From Azospirillum sp. RU38E (GTDB lineage Bacteria > Pseudomonadota > Alphaproteobacteria > Azospirillales > Azospirillaceae): a DNA stretch of 64,000 nucleotides. How positions within the stretch are numbered: the first letter of the stretch is position 1; every line of letters starts with the position of its first letter. The notes beneath the pieces were generated by a model. It saw only the letters and a list, made by a program, of their open reading frames with translations. It ran no database searches and was not told the origin of the DNA. Location of the stretch: contig NZ_FZOI01000006.1 of NCBI RefSeq assembly GCF_900188385.1, forward strand, positions 124,001 to 188,000, given 5' to 3'. The translations under genes were made by a program, and so were the position numbers. Shown one piece after another: positions 25,006 to 34,727 of the stretch.

Positions 25006-28000
25006 TTATGATGGTGTTGGCGTGGCACGGGCCTGTTTGTGCCCCTCCCACTGCAACAGATATGACAGCAGGCAGGGCAGCAGGGTCAGGGTCAGCAGGG
25101 TGGCGCCGGCCAGCCCGCCGATGATGGCATAGGCCATCGGGCCCCAGAAAACCTGGTGCGCGATGGGGATCATGCCCAGAATGGCGGCGCAGGCCGTCAA
25201 CACGATGGGCCGGGCACGGTGGCGGGATGCGGCCTTGATGGCGTCCGTCACTGGCTGGCCACGGGCGATGTTGTTGTCCACCTCCTCGATCAGGATCACG
25301 GCATTGCGGATGATCATGCCGGCCAGGGCGATGATGCCCAATTGGGCGACGAACCCCAGCGGCATCCCGCTGGGCAGCATGGCCGCCACCACGCCGATCA
25401 GGCCAAACGGCGCCATCAGCAGGGCCAGCGCCAGCCGGCTGAAGCTGCGCAGCTGCACCATCAGCAAGGTGGCCATTACCAGCAGCATCAACGGCACCTG
25501 GGCGAAGACGGATTGGTTGCCCTTTTCCGACTCCTCCACCGCCCCGCCTTCGGTGATGCCATAACCGGCCGGCAGGCTGGCGTTGAGCTGGGCCACCGCC
25601 GCCTGTACCTGTTCCGACACGGTGGCCGGCTGCAGGCCGGGGGCCACGTCGGCCTGCACGGTGATGATGGGGGTGCGCTGGCGCCGCCAGATCACCGGCT
25701 GTTCCACCCCATAGGAAAGCTGGGCGATCTGGCGCAGTGGCACCTGTTCCCCGCTGGGCGTGGTGATCTGCAAATTGGCGATGGTGGCGATGTCGTTGCG
25801 CTCCCCGGCCTGCGCGCGGGCCACCACCTCAATCAGCCGGTTGCCATCGCGCACGGCGGTAAGGCTGGTGCCGGAGAAGATGGCCGCCATGGCGCTGGCG
25901 ACATCCTGGCTGGAGGTGCCGACAGCACGCGCCAGCGTTTGGTCCAGATCGATGCGCACGCGCTTTTGCGGTTCCCCCGCCGTCAGGTTGACATCGCGGA
26001 TATGGCCGTTTTCCGCCAGGATATTGGCCAGCTTCTGGGCGATATCATGCACCTGTTCGATATCCGGCCCCTGCACCCGGTATTTCAGCGGCCAGCCCAC
26101 CGGCGGCCCCAGTTCCAGCGGCATGGCGCGGGTGGTCAGATCGGCGAAATCGCGGCGGAAGATGCCATCCAGCCGGGCGCGCAGCCGGTCGCGTGCCGCC
26201 AGATCCTTGGCCACCACCACGGTCTGGGTGATATTGTCATTTTCCAGCAGCACATCCATCGGCAGATAGAAACGCACCGCGCCCGAGCCGACATAGGTGG
26301 AAAACCGCTCCACATCCGGATCATCCTTCAAGATGGCTTCCAGCCGCTTGGCCGTGCGGTCGGTGGCATCCAGGGAGGCATTCTGCGGCAGATCGATATT
26401 CACCAGCAGTTCCGGCCGGTCCGACGGCGGGAAGAACTGTTTTTCCAGAAAGCCGGCGGCCCAGCTTGACACACCCAGCAGCAGCAGCGTCGCGCCGATG
26501 GTCAGCCCGCGATGGGCCAGCGACCAGTCCAGCGCCCTTCCATAGGCGCGCATGATCCGCCCTTCGCCATGGCCGTGCCCGGCCATGCTGTGCGGCAGCA
26601 CCCAGGTGCCGATCAGGGGGGAGAACAGCACCGCCACGATCCAGGAGGTGATCAGCGCGATCAGCACCACCAGGAACATGGAGAAGCAGTATTCACCGGC
26701 GGAAGAGGCGGCGAAACCAACGGGGATGAAGCCGGCGATCATCACCAGCGTGCCGGTCAGCATGGGAAAGGCTGTCGTCTGATAGGCGTGGGAAGCGGCC
26801 TCCTTCAGCCCGGCCCCGTCTTCCAGGCGCGACACCATGGTTTCCACCGTGATCATCGCATCATCGACCAGCAGACCCAGCGCAATGATCAGCGCGCCGA
26901 GCGAGATGCGCTGCAGCCCGATGCCGGTCAGTTCCATGCCGATGAAGGTCATGGCCAGCACCAGCGGGATGGACAGCGTCACCACCAGCCCCGCCCGCGT
27001 GCCCAGCGACAGGAAGGAGACGGCCAGCACAATGGCCACCGCCTCCACCAGCACCTTGACGAAGCTGTTGACGGCCCCCTTCACCACCACGGGCTGATCG
27101 GCCACCTGGGTGATCTCAATGCCATGCGGCAACTCGCCCGCCACCTGCTGCATCATGGCCTGCACCTTCTGGCCGAAATCCAGCAGATTGCCCGTCTTGG
27201 CCATGGAAATGGCCAGCCCCAGCGCCGGCTCCCCGTTCACCCGGAACAGGGGGGCCGGCGGGTCGGCCGGGATGCGGCGGATGCTGGCAAAATCGCTGAG
27301 CGTCACGAAACGGCCATTGGCCCTGAGCGTGACGGCGCGCAGGCTGTCTTCCGAGGCAAAGGCCCCGCCGACACGGATGGCTACCTTCTCATCCGGCAGG
27401 CGCAGCAGGCCGGCCGGGGCCACGGCATTCTGCGCGCCCAATGCCTGCATCACCGCCCCCTCGTCCAGGCCCAGAGAGGCCAGCCGGCGGGGAGAGAATT
27501 CCACGACGATCTGTTCTTCCTGCACCCCCAGCAGCCGCACCTTGCCGATATCGGGGATGGTCAGCAGGCGGGCGCGGATCGTGTCCAGCCGGTCGCGCAG
27601 CTCCCGCATCGTATAGCCTTCGGTGGTGAAGCCATAGATGATGCCGAACGTGTCGTCGAACTCGTCATTGAAAAACGGCCCCTGCACGCCCTGCGGCAGC
27701 ATCGGCGCCACGTCCGACACTTTCTTGCGCACTTGATACCAGATGTCCTGCACCTGGGCCGGCGGCGTGTCATCGCGCAGATTGACCATGATGGTCGATT
27801 GGCCGGCGCGGGTATAGCTGTCCAGCCGGTCCAGATAGGGCACTTCCTCCAGCTTTTCTTCCAGCTTGTCGGTGACAAGATTGATGCTGTCGGTGACCGA
27901 CGCCCCCGGCCAGTTGGCCTGCACCACCATGGTCTTGATGGTGAAGGGCGGGTCTTCGTTGCGGCCCAGATGCAGATAGGCATAGGCCCCGCCCAGCAGC

Positions 28001-28095
28001 GTGGCCAGCATCAGGAAGATGATCAGCGGCTGCTGTTGCAGCGCCCAGGCGGACAGGTTGAACCCGTCCTGGTCGGGATGATGCTTGCGGCTCAT
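25006..28095 (-). CDS. RND efflux pump inner-membrane permease
   Basis: This 1029-residue protein is an AcrB/MexB-superfamily (hydrophobe/amphiphile efflux) permease. It has a transmembrane helix near residues 20-42, a first periplasmic porter domain, a six-helix block (LVEAVAIVLAVSFLSLGTRA ... LGLLVDDAMITVETMV), a second porter domain and a final helix block (GMIIRNAVILIEEVDNNIARG). Length and the duplicated arrangement are normal. The DD pair in LVDDAMITVE is the proton-relay motif. It is the last gene of a TetR-adaptor-permease operon, with an ATGA overlap with the adaptor stop. No outer-membrane channel gene is present, so it probably borrows one from elsewhere. Substrates are unknown. 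Confidence 0.93.
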   Translation of the reverse strand: MSRKHHPDQDGFNLSAWALQQQPLIIFLMLATLLGGAYAYLHLGRNEDPPFTIKTMVVQANWPGASVTDSINLVTDKLEEKLEEVPYLDRLDSYTRAGQSTIMVNLRDDTPPAQVQDIWYQVRKKVSDVAPMLPQGVQGPFFNDEFDDTFGIIYGFTTEGYTMRELRDRLDTIRARLLTIPDIGKVRLLGVQEEQIVVEFSPRRLASLGLDEGAVMQALGAQNAVAPAGLLRLPDEKVAIRVGGAFASEDSLRAVTLRANGRFVTLSDFASIRRIPADPPAPLFRVNGEPALGLAISMAKTGNLLDFGQKVQAMMQQVAGELPHGIEITQVADQPVVVKGAVNSFVKVLVEAVAIVLAVSFLSLGTRAGLVVTLSIPLVLAMTFIGMELTGIGLQRISLGALIIALGLLVDDAMITVETMVSRLEDGAGLKEAASHAYQTTAFPMLTGTLVMIAGFIPVGFAASSAGEYCFSMFLVVLIALITSWIVAVLFSPLIGTWVLPHSMAGHGHGEGRIMRAYGRALDWSLAHRGLTIGATLLLLGVSSWAAGFLEKQFFPPSDRPELLVNIDLPQNASLDATDRTAKRLEAILKDDPDVERFSTYVGSGAVRFYLPMDVLLENDNITQTVVVAKDLAARDRLRARLDGIFRRDFADLTTRAMPLELGPPVGWPLKYRVQGPDIEQVHDIAQKLANILAENGHIRDVNLTAGEPQKRVRIDLDQTLARAVGTSSQDVASAMAAIFSGTSLTAVRDGNRLIEVVARAQAGERNDIATIANLQITTPSGEQVPLRQIAQLSYGVEQPVIWRRQRTPIITVQADVAPGLQPATVSEQVQAAVAQLNASLPAGYGITEGGAVEESEKGNQSVFAQVPLMLLVMATLLMVQLRSFSRLALALLMAPFGLIGVVAAMLPSGMPLGFVAQLGIIALAGMIIRNAVILIEEVDNNIARGQPVTDAIKAASRHRARPIVLTACAAILGMIPIAHQVFWGPMAYAIIGGLAGATLLTLTLLPCLLSYLLQWEGHKQARATPTPS

Positions 28096-29174
28096 TTCCC
28101 GGCCTCGCTGTCCAGGGCGATCTTCTGGCCGGGGCGCAGCTTGCTGACACCGGCCGTCACCACCACGTCACCGGCGGCAAGCCCGCTGGCGATCACCGCT
28201 TCCTGATCGGTATAGCGCGCCACCGTCACCGGCTTGCGCAGCAGGCTGGCGCTGGCGCGGTCCACTACATAGACGGCCGGTTCGCCCGACTGGTTGCTGA
28301 TGGCGCTGGCCGGCACGCGGATGCCCTGGCCGCCTTCCAGCCGCATCCGCCCCGTCACCGTGGCGCCCAACCCCATCTGGGCCGGCGCGTCGGGCAGGCT
28401 GATCCGCACGCGATAGGTGCGGGTGACAGGATCGGCGCTGGGGCTGACCTCCCGCAGCGTGCCGTTGACCTGGATGGCAGGATCGCTGACCAGGGCGACG
28501 GTGATGGACAGATGCTCGGGCGCTTCCTGCACCAGGGTTTCGGCCACGTTGAACACGGCCTCCTTCTCATCGGTGGAAGCGACGGTGGCCACCATCTGCC
28601 CGGCCGACACCACCTGGCCGGCATTGGCCCCGATGGCGGTGACCACACCGGCCCGGTCGGCCGTCAGGGTGGTATAGGCCAGCTTGTTGCGGGCATTGGC
28701 CAGACTGGCCTCTGCCGCTTCCCGCCGCGCCTTGGCGCTGGAAAGGTTGGCGTCCGCCTCATCCACCCGCGCCTGGGCGACGATATTCTTGCTCAGCAGC
28801 GCCTGCTGGCGCTCCAGCGCCACCTTGGCCAGATTTTCCGCCGCCTGGGCGCTGCGCAATTCCGCCTCGGCGGCGCGCAGCTCGTTGCGGACATCGCGGT
28901 CATCCAGGGTGGCGATCAACTGCCCGGGCAGCACCGCAGCGCCCACATCCACCTTGCGGGCGGTGAGGCGGCCATCAATGCGGAAACCCAGGCTGGTTTC
29001 ATAGCGGGGCTGGATATCGCCGGTCTGGACGATTTCCTCCCCCTCCCCGCCCGTGCTGACGGTCAGGGTGCGTACCGGCCTTGGTTTCTCGGGGGTTGTT
29101 TCCTCCCGCGTGCAGGCGGTTAGGGCCAACAGGATGAACAGGCCGGCCAGGGTGGCCGGGCGCAGGATGGACAT
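28092..29174 (-). CDS. RND efflux periplasmic adaptor, lipoprotein
   Basis: This 360-residue membrane fusion protein has an N-terminal lipoprotein signal (LAGLFILLALTAC, lipobox LTAC), then barrel-sandwich (lipoyl) halves, a helical hairpin rich in Ala/Glu (ELRAAEAELRSAQAAENLAKVAL) and a beta-barrel/membrane-proximal domain (VPASAISNQSGEPAVYVVD). It links the RND permease to an outer-membrane channel. The start is ATG 29174, one base after the TGA of the tetR gene, so the operon is tightly coupled. A longer upstream frame overlaps tetR and is rejected. The stop overlaps the permease start by 4 bases. Confidence 0.92.
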   Translation of the reverse strand: MSILRPATLAGLFILLALTACTREETTPEKPRPVRTLTVSTGGEGEEIVQTGDIQPRYETSLGFRIDGRLTARKVDVGAAVLPGQLIATLDDRDVRNELRAAEAELRSAQAAENLAKVALERQQALLSKNIVAQARVDEADANLSSAKARREAAEASLANARNKLAYTTLTADRAGVVTAIGANAGQVVSAGQMVATVASTDEKEAVFNVAETLVQEAPEHLSITVALVSDPAIQVNGTLREVSPSADPVTRTYRVRISLPDAPAQMGLGATVTGRMRLEGGQGIRVPASAISNQSGEPAVYVVDRASASLLRKPVTVARYTDQEAVIASGLAAGDVVVTAGVSKLRPGQKIALDSEAGK

Positions 29175-29175
29175 C

Positions 29176-29805
29176 TCAACGCTCCAGGCTGGGGAGGGCG
29201 GACGGGTTGGCGAGCCCCCGGATCGCCATGGTTGCGGCGGCGTCCGCCAGGGGGCGGACCTCGCCAAAATCAATCTCGGGCACATTGATGGACAGGCTGA
29301 TCACGCCGTGGACGGCGGCCCAGACCAGCTGGGTGGCCATATCGGCAGGCAGGGGGCGGAGCAACCCGGCGATAATCGCCTGTTGCACCCGCGTCCGCAG
29401 CAGCTGGTAAGGGTGCAAAAGGATCGGGTCGCTGCTCAGTTCCTGAAATTGGCCCTGGTCATTCTCCAGAAACAGCAGACGGAACCGGTCCCGATCCTCC
29501 AGACAGAAATCGGCATAGGCCAGCGCCAGCCGATGTACCGCCCGCAGCGGGTCCGGTTCGGCCGCGTCGATGGCATCCAGCCGTTGCGACAGGCTGGTCA
29601 GGGCTGCCGCGAAATAGGCCAGCAGCACATGCTGTCTGGTGGGGAAATAGCGGTAAAGCGCCCCGGCCGTCATCTCCACCGCCGCCCCCAGGCGGCGCAT
29701 GGAAAAACCGGCATAGCCTTCGCGCGCGATCAGCCGCCCCGTCTCCAGCAGCAGGCGCTGCCGCACCTCATTCACCTGTTCCTCGGTCAGTGACGGCCGG
29801 GCCAT
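29176..29805 (-). CDS. TetR family repressor of the RND operon
   Basis: This 209-residue protein has the N-terminal TetR helix-turn-helix (LLLETGRLIAREGYAGFSMRRLGAAVEMTAGALYRYFPTRQHVL, residues about 18-62) and a helical ligand-binding domain (FLENDQGQFQEL, C-terminal TetR_C type). It is the first gene of the operon, so it probably represses itself, the adaptor and the permease until a pump substrate binds. A perfect 12-bp palindrome, TATACGCGTATA, lies 19 bases upstream of the ATG at 29825-29836 and is the likely operator. Confidence 0.9.
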   Translation of the reverse strand: MARPSLTEEQVNEVRQRLLLETGRLIAREGYAGFSMRRLGAAVEMTAGALYRYFPTRQHVLLAYFAAALTSLSQRLDAIDAAEPDPLRAVHRLALAYADFCLEDRDRFRLLFLENDQGQFQELSSDPILLHPYQLLRTRVQQAIIAGLLRPLPADMATQLVWAAVHGVISLSINVPEIDFGEVRPLADAAATMAIRGLANPSALPSLER

Positions 29806-29824
29806 GGATCGTTCCCCAGTTAAA

Positions 29825-29836
29825 TATACGCGTATA
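29825..29836. promoter_or_regulatory. candidate TetR operator
   Basis: TATACGCGTATA is a perfect 12-bp palindrome 20 bases upstream of the tetR start, within an A/T-rich promoter stretch (29818-29845). A second ACGCGT follows at about 29851-29856. Position and symmetry fit autoregulation by the adjacent TetR protein. Confidence 0.55.
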
Positions 29837-30489
29837 ATAAACGCGTTCAGAAAAAAATCACCGGCGTTTCGCGCAGGCTGGGGTTGCAGCGCTGTCTGTG
29901 CCGTCCCTGACGGACAATGGCGGGGGAATGGTCTTGCCCGGTCATGAAATAGGTATGAGGGGCAGGATCTGCGCTCGTAATCCCATATTGTGCTGATGTC
30001 CGTATCGTATGGCGTTTACGCTTGTTTTTTTGCCAGGCAGGGCACAGCCGGCCTTGCGCATCCGACGGGCCGCGAAGAGCGGCCCTGGGGCCCCGGCATC
30101 ATGCTGAAGCCGCATCACCGGTGCCACCACCGCCTTTTGCCGGGTCTGCTTCACCCATCGCCATTGCTGATAGATCGGATCGTTAAATACGATTACGCCG
30201 ATGAAACAGCGGCTGATATGGTTTTCCCTGCAAATGACCAGATCGGCCAACAAAGGCCGACGGCGGGGAGGATGACCGGTATGAACCTGCATATGCGGGA
30301 TGCCCTTGGGCACCCCATTTACAGCCCATGATCCGTTGTTGCTGTGCTGGTGATGAACCACTGGCCTGTCAGCACCTGTTCATGATCATTCGCTGATCCC
30401 CCACCGGCTGCAACGAAAACAATCCGGCATCACGTCCGGAAACAGCCCCGCTTGTGCAATGGCGGGGCGGCCCCAGGAGGAGACCAAAG
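29837..30489. other. 650-base intergenic region, no clear gene
   Basis: The frames open here on both strands (for example 29990-30331 plus and 29942-30361 minus) look like neither proteins of known type nor GC-rich coding sequence, and I do not call them. Just before the downstream receptor gene is an inverted repeat GCCCCGC (30445-30451) / GCGGGGC (30462-30468) with a 10-base loop, followed by AGGAGG. It could hide or expose the ribosome-binding site. Confidence 0.4.
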
Positions 30490-32736
30490 ATGCGCGCCTA
30501 TAAAGCCCTGTTGCTTTCAACCGCCTTGCTGGCCGGTATGGCACCGGCAGCCCTGGCCCAGGATGCCGGCGATGCGGGGCTGGATGAGATTGTCGTCACC
30601 GCACAGCGCCGGACGGAGAACCTGCAGAAGGTGGCCATCGCCGTCACGGCCATTTCCACCGACGATCTGGTCAATGCTGGCGTCACTGACACGATCGGCC
30701 TGACCAAGCTGGTGCCGGCCCTGGTGGTGCAGCCGGGCGGCGGCTCCAATAACGGCTTTTATCTGCGCGGGGTGGGTACGCTGGGGCCAAACTCCTTCTC
30801 TGAAAATGCCATCGCCTTCAATTATGGCGGCGTCTATATCGGCCGCCCCACTGCCCCCATTGGCGCGCTGTTCGATCTGGCGCGGGTGGAGGTGCTGAAA
30901 GGGCCGCAGGGCACGCTTTATGGCCGCAACGCCACCGGCGGCGCCATCAATGTGCTGCCCAACCGCCCCGACCTGTCACGCACCAGCGGCGAGGTGGGGG
31001 TGGAGATCGGCAATTACAATCTGCGCAAGGGCAGTGCCGTCCTCAATGCCCCGGTTTCCGAAACGCTGGCCCTGCGCATTGCCGGGCAGGCTTTGGACCG
31101 CGATGGTTATCTTTCCGACGGTTATGATGATGAGAAGGGAGAGGCGGCCCGCGCCTCCCTGCTGTGGGAGCCGAATGACCGGCTGAGCCTGCTGGTGATG
31201 GGCGATTATTTCCACCAGGGTGGCAAGGGGGTTGGCGGCGTGCTGGTGCCCGGCAGCCTGACCCCCACCGCCCCGGCCGTATCGGACCGGATCGGCGGGT
31301 CGGACGCGGCCAGCATCAATGAATTGCGGCTGCGTTTCCCCGGCCTGATCAATCCCGGCCTGGTGGTGCCGCCGCAGAAGGACGGTTTCAACGACAATAC
31401 CTTCTGGGGCGTCTCGGCCACGCTGGATTACACGTTCGATGCTGGCACCCTGACCGTGCTGCCAGCCTATCGTGACAGCCGGCCGGATTTCCGCTTCTAC
31501 AGCGTCGGCTTCCAGGGCGATATGCAGGAAACTTCCAAGCAAAGCTCCCTGGAAGTGCGCTTTGCCTCCGCCGAAGACAGCGCATTCCGCTATGTGGTGG
31601 GTGGCTTCCTGTTCCATGACAAGGTGGACGCGCTGAACAGTTTCTTCCAGGGCGGGCTGTCCACCACCACCTTCATGCCCCACCAGGATACCACCAGCAA
31701 GGCCGTGTTCGGCCAGGGTACCTATGATGTGGCACCGGCCTTCCGGCTGGTGGCCGGCATCCGCTATACCCATGAAAACAAGGAACAGACGACGCCGCTG
31801 CGCCAGAGCAGCGTGTTCAACCCCAACCCGCCCTTCCTGACGGCGACGGGGGACGAGAATTTTGAAAGCGTCACCTGGAAGGGCGGGATCGAGTTTGATG
31901 CCGGGCCGCAATCGCTGCTCTATGCCAATGTTGCCACCGGCTTCAAGGCTGGCGGCTTCTATCCCGCCGTGGGCAAGAACAGTTTTGAGCCGGAAAAGCT
32001 GACGGCCTATACACTGGGTTCCAAGAACCGCTTCCTGGGTAACCGGCTGCAGCTGAATGCCGAAGCCTTCTATTGGGATTATCAGGATCAGCAGATCGGC
32101 TATATCGGCCCGGTGGAGGTGCGGCCCGGTGTCTATGGCCAGGCCTCGGTGACCGCCAATGTCGGCCAGGCCCGCATGTATGGGCTGGATCTGGAAGCGC
32201 AGTACCGGCTGACCCATGATGATGAGATCAGCCTGAACCTGCAATATATGGACAGCAAATATAAGAGCTTCGTCTATACCGCCATTTCCGCCAATGGTGC
32301 GCCGCTGCCCAGCGGCTGCGCGGTGGCGCCCAATACCTCCCTGCCGGTGGAAGCCCCGGCCCGCCTGTTCACCGTGGATTGTTCCGGCCAGCCGGCGGTG
32401 AATGCGCCGAAATGGTCGCTCAACCTGTCCTATGAGCATACATTCACCCTGCCGGGGGATTATGCCCTGATGGCCGGCGCGCGCAGCCGCATTGAAAGCG
32501 GGCGGTTCCTTTCCATCGATTACCGGCCTGAACAGCATCAGGGCGGCTATATGACCTCCGATATCTGGCTGACGCTGGAAGCGCCGGAGAACAGCTGGTC
32601 GCTGACGGCCTTCGTCAATAATCTGGAGGACAAGGACATCTATTCCACCTCCGTCACCCGGCCGATCCTGAACGTTGTCTATAACGGCCTGCGCCCGCCC
32701 CGCACCTATGGCCTGCGCGGCAGCGTGCGGTTCTAA
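30490..32736 (+). CDS. TonB-dependent receptor
   Basis: This 748-residue outer-membrane receptor has a signal peptide ending near residue 23 (AALAQ), a TonB-box-like IVVTAQRR, a plug domain (VEVLKGPQGTLYGRNATGGAINV) and a barrel with C-terminal RTYGLRGSVRF ending in Phe. The start ATG 30490 follows AGGAGGAGACCAAAG. The sequence type is the one found in sphingomonad/caulobacter-like catabolic clusters. It is followed by an MFS transporter and a cupin protein, which suggests uptake of a small organic compound across both membranes. The ligand is unknown. No STN domain is present. Confidence 0.92.
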   Translation: MRAYKALLLSTALLAGMAPAALAQDAGDAGLDEIVVTAQRRTENLQKVAIAVTAISTDDLVNAGVTDTIGLTKLVPALVVQPGGGSNNGFYLRGVGTLGPNSFSENAIAFNYGGVYIGRPTAPIGALFDLARVEVLKGPQGTLYGRNATGGAINVLPNRPDLSRTSGEVGVEIGNYNLRKGSAVLNAPVSETLALRIAGQALDRDGYLSDGYDDEKGEAARASLLWEPNDRLSLLVMGDYFHQGGKGVGGVLVPGSLTPTAPAVSDRIGGSDAASINELRLRFPGLINPGLVVPPQKDGFNDNTFWGVSATLDYTFDAGTLTVLPAYRDSRPDFRFYSVGFQGDMQETSKQSSLEVRFASAEDSAFRYVVGGFLFHDKVDALNSFFQGGLSTTTFMPHQDTTSKAVFGQGTYDVAPAFRLVAGIRYTHENKEQTTPLRQSSVFNPNPPFLTATGDENFESVTWKGGIEFDAGPQSLLYANVATGFKAGGFYPAVGKNSFEPEKLTAYTLGSKNRFLGNRLQLNAEAFYWDYQDQQIGYIGPVEVRPGVYGQASVTANVGQARMYGLDLEAQYRLTHDDEISLNLQYMDSKYKSFVYTAISANGAPLPSGCAVAPNTSLPVEAPARLFTVDCSGQPAVNAPKWSLNLSYEHTFTLPGDYALMAGARSRIESGRFLSIDYRPEQHQGGYMTSDIWLTLEAPENSWSLTAFVNNLEDKDIYSTSVTRPILNVVYNGLRPPRTYGLRGSVRF

Positions 32737-32801
32737 GGGGGGGCTCTCCTCCCATAGTGTGTTTCCCTTCCCCCCGCAAGCGCGCTGAAATTGTCACTCC
32801 T

Positions 32802-32911
32802 GCCCAATCGTGCCTCCCCCGCGTAAGCGGGGGTCCAGGAGCCAAGAGCACCAAAGCGTGGTTCTTGATGGCCCCTGGTTCCCCGCTTACGCGGGGAAGG
32901 CACGATTGGGC
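32802..32911. repeat. long imperfect inverted repeat between receptor and MFS genes
   Basis: GCCCAATCGTGCCT (from 32802) pairs with AGGCACGATTGGGC (ending 32911). Inside are two smaller hairpins, CCCCGCGTAAGCGGGG and CCCCGCTTACGCGGGG, also complementary to each other. The whole forms a nested 110-base stem-loop. It resembles the short dispersed palindromes common in alphaproteobacterial intergenic DNA. It may end transcription of the receptor gene. Confidence 0.7.
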
Positions 32912-33011
32912 GGCTGGCACCGGTCAGTGCCATGTGAAAACGCGGGCTTACTGGGGAGGGAGACGTATCAGATGGCCGCCATCGCATCCCACCCCCCAAA
33001 GGACACCCCCC

Positions 33012-34211
33012 ATGCAACCCGCCCCATCCCGTCCGCCGGGGATTGCCACCGGCATTGCCCTGCTGTTGCCCTGCACCTCGGCGGTGATGGGGATTTTGCT
33101 GCTGGTGCCGGTGGCGCCGCAGATGATGGCCGCCTTTGCCCATGTGCCGGGGGTGGAATTTCTGGTGCCGGTGCTGTTGACCCTGCCGGGTCTCTGCATC
33201 GCCCTGTTTTCCCCTGTGGCTGGGATGCTGGCCGACCGGTTCGGGCGCAAGCGGCTGCTGATCATCGCCATGCTGCTTTATGGGCTGGCGGGGATGGCGC
33301 CGATGCTGCTGACGGATATCGGCCCCATCCTGGCCAGCCGCGTGGCGGTGGGCCTGTGCGAGGCGGTGATCATGACGCTGTCCACCACCCTGATCGGTGA
33401 CCTTTACAGCGGCAAGGCCCGGGAACGCTGGCTGTCCTCCCAGACGGCGGTGGCCTCGGTCTCGGCCTTGCTGTTCCTGGCGCTTGGCGGTCTGCTGGGG
33501 CGCCAGGGCTGGCAGGCGCCGTTCCTGGTCTATGGGCTGGCCTGGCCGATGGCCCTGGGGGTGCTGCTGCTGGTGCGTGAACCGGCGGGGCAGGGGGAGG
33601 GGGGCCATGTCGCGCGTATCCGGATGCTGGACTGGTCCGGCCTGCCGGGGCGGCATATGGCCCTGTCCTGCGGCACCACGGTGCTGGCGGCCATTCTGTT
33701 CTATACGATCCAGGTGAATATCAGCACGGTGCTGCCCGCCCATGGCGTCACCGATCCCGGCCAGATCGGCCTGTTCTCCGCACTGGCCAGCATCGGCGTG
33801 CCGCTGGGTACGCTGGTTTTCTGGCGGCTGGCGCGGCTGGATGTGCGGCTGCTGCTGGCCGGGGAGTTCAGCCTGATCGCCGCCGCCTTCATTGCCATGG
33901 GGCTGGCGGGCAATGCCGGGCTGTTCATCGGTTTTGCCTTTGTCGGCCAACTGGCGGCCGGCATGTTGCTGCCCACCCTGCTGACCTGGGCCCTGTCCGT
34001 GCTGAACTTCACGGTGCGCGGGCGCGGTACCGGCCTGTGGCAATCCAGCTTCTCCATCGGGCAGTTCCTGTCCGCCCTGGTGGTGCCGGCCCTGACGCTA
34101 GCCACCGGATCGGTGGCGGCAGCGCTGCCGGTGATCGGCCTGGGCGCCCTGCTGGTGGCTGCCGTCAATCTTTTCCTGCTGTTGCAAAACCGGAGCGTTT
34201 CCGCATCATGA
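33012..34211 (+). CDS. MFS transporter
   Basis: This 399-residue inner-membrane protein has about 12 transmembrane segments. The MFS signature between helices 2 and 3 is visible as GMLADRFGRKRLLIIAM. The C-terminal half has a shorter related loop. The ATG at 33012 is chosen because the membrane segments begin right after it. The frame upstream is open only through the long inverted repeat. The gene overlaps the cupin gene by ATGA. The neighbourhood suggests uptake of the small compound that enters through the TBDR, but efflux is equally possible from sequence alone. Confidence 0.88.
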   Translation: MQPAPSRPPGIATGIALLLPCTSAVMGILLLVPVAPQMMAAFAHVPGVEFLVPVLLTLPGLCIALFSPVAGMLADRFGRKRLLIIAMLLYGLAGMAPMLLTDIGPILASRVAVGLCEAVIMTLSTTLIGDLYSGKARERWLSSQTAVASVSALLFLALGGLLGRQGWQAPFLVYGLAWPMALGVLLLVREPAGQGEGGHVARIRMLDWSGLPGRHMALSCGTTVLAAILFYTIQVNISTVLPAHGVTDPGQIGLFSALASIGVPLGTLVFWRLARLDVRLLLAGEFSLIAAAFIAMGLAGNAGLFIGFAFVGQLAAGMLLPTLLTWALSVLNFTVRGRGTGLWQSSFSIGQFLSALVVPALTLATGSVAAALPVIGLGALLVAAVNLFLLLQNRSVSAS

Positions 34212-34690
34212 CCCAGCCTTTCCGCCGCATCGTCACCGCCCATGATGATCAGGGCCTGTCGGTGATCCGCAGTGTCGATACGCTGACGCCGACGCTGATC
34301 GACAGCGGCGATGCCGCCTTTCAACTGGTCTGGGCCACGCCCACAGTCCCTGCCGACCTGAATGCCGGGACCGACGGCATGGTGCCGGCCGGCAAGACCC
34401 TGCATGGCGGATCGGTGATCCGCATTGTGGACATGCTGCCGGGCAAGGCATCGCCGCTGCACCGGTCCTATTCCATTGATTACGGCATCGTGCTGTCCGG
34501 TCAGCTGGAACTGGAGCTGGATGACGGCTCGGTCACCGCGCTGCAGGCCGGTGACATTGTGGTGCAGCGCGCCACCAACCATCTGTGGCGCAACCCGTCC
34601 CCCGATCAGGTTTGTCGCATCGCCTTCATCCTGATTGAGTCCCTGCCGGTGATGGCGGGGGGCAAGGTGCTGCCGGAAGTGCATCCGTAA
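34208..34690 (+). CDS. cupin-domain protein
   Basis: This 160-residue protein has a single cupin barrel. The first motif is around SPLHRSYSIDYGIVLSGQLELEL and the second around LQAGDIVVQRATNHLWRNPS. The pattern (H, then G...G; P replaced; H in NHLWRN) matches small cupins, though one or two usual metal-binding His residues are missing. It may therefore bind a ligand rather than act as a metal dioxygenase. The ATG overlaps the MFS stop. The function is unknown; an isomerase or sensor role in the metabolism of the imported compound is possible. Confidence 0.8.
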   Translation: MTQPFRRIVTAHDDQGLSVIRSVDTLTPTLIDSGDAAFQLVWATPTVPADLNAGTDGMVPAGKTLHGGSVIRIVDMLPGKASPLHRSYSIDYGIVLSGQLELELDDGSVTALQAGDIVVQRATNHLWRNPSPDQVCRIAFILIESLPVMAGGKVLPEVHP

Positions 34691-34727
34691 AAGCAAAGTT
34701 CCGGCGGCGGGGGAGTACTGGCGCGGT

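Noticed and set aside
25156-28206. Long plus-strand frames opposite the RND permease
   Set aside because: They are rich in Gln, His and Gly as expected from the antisense of GC-rich membrane protein genes. The minus-strand frame has full RND domain structure.
29942-30361. Overlapping small frames on both strands in the gap upstream of the second receptor gene
   Set aside because: No family resemblance, no good ribosome-binding site and mutual overlap; no support for either.
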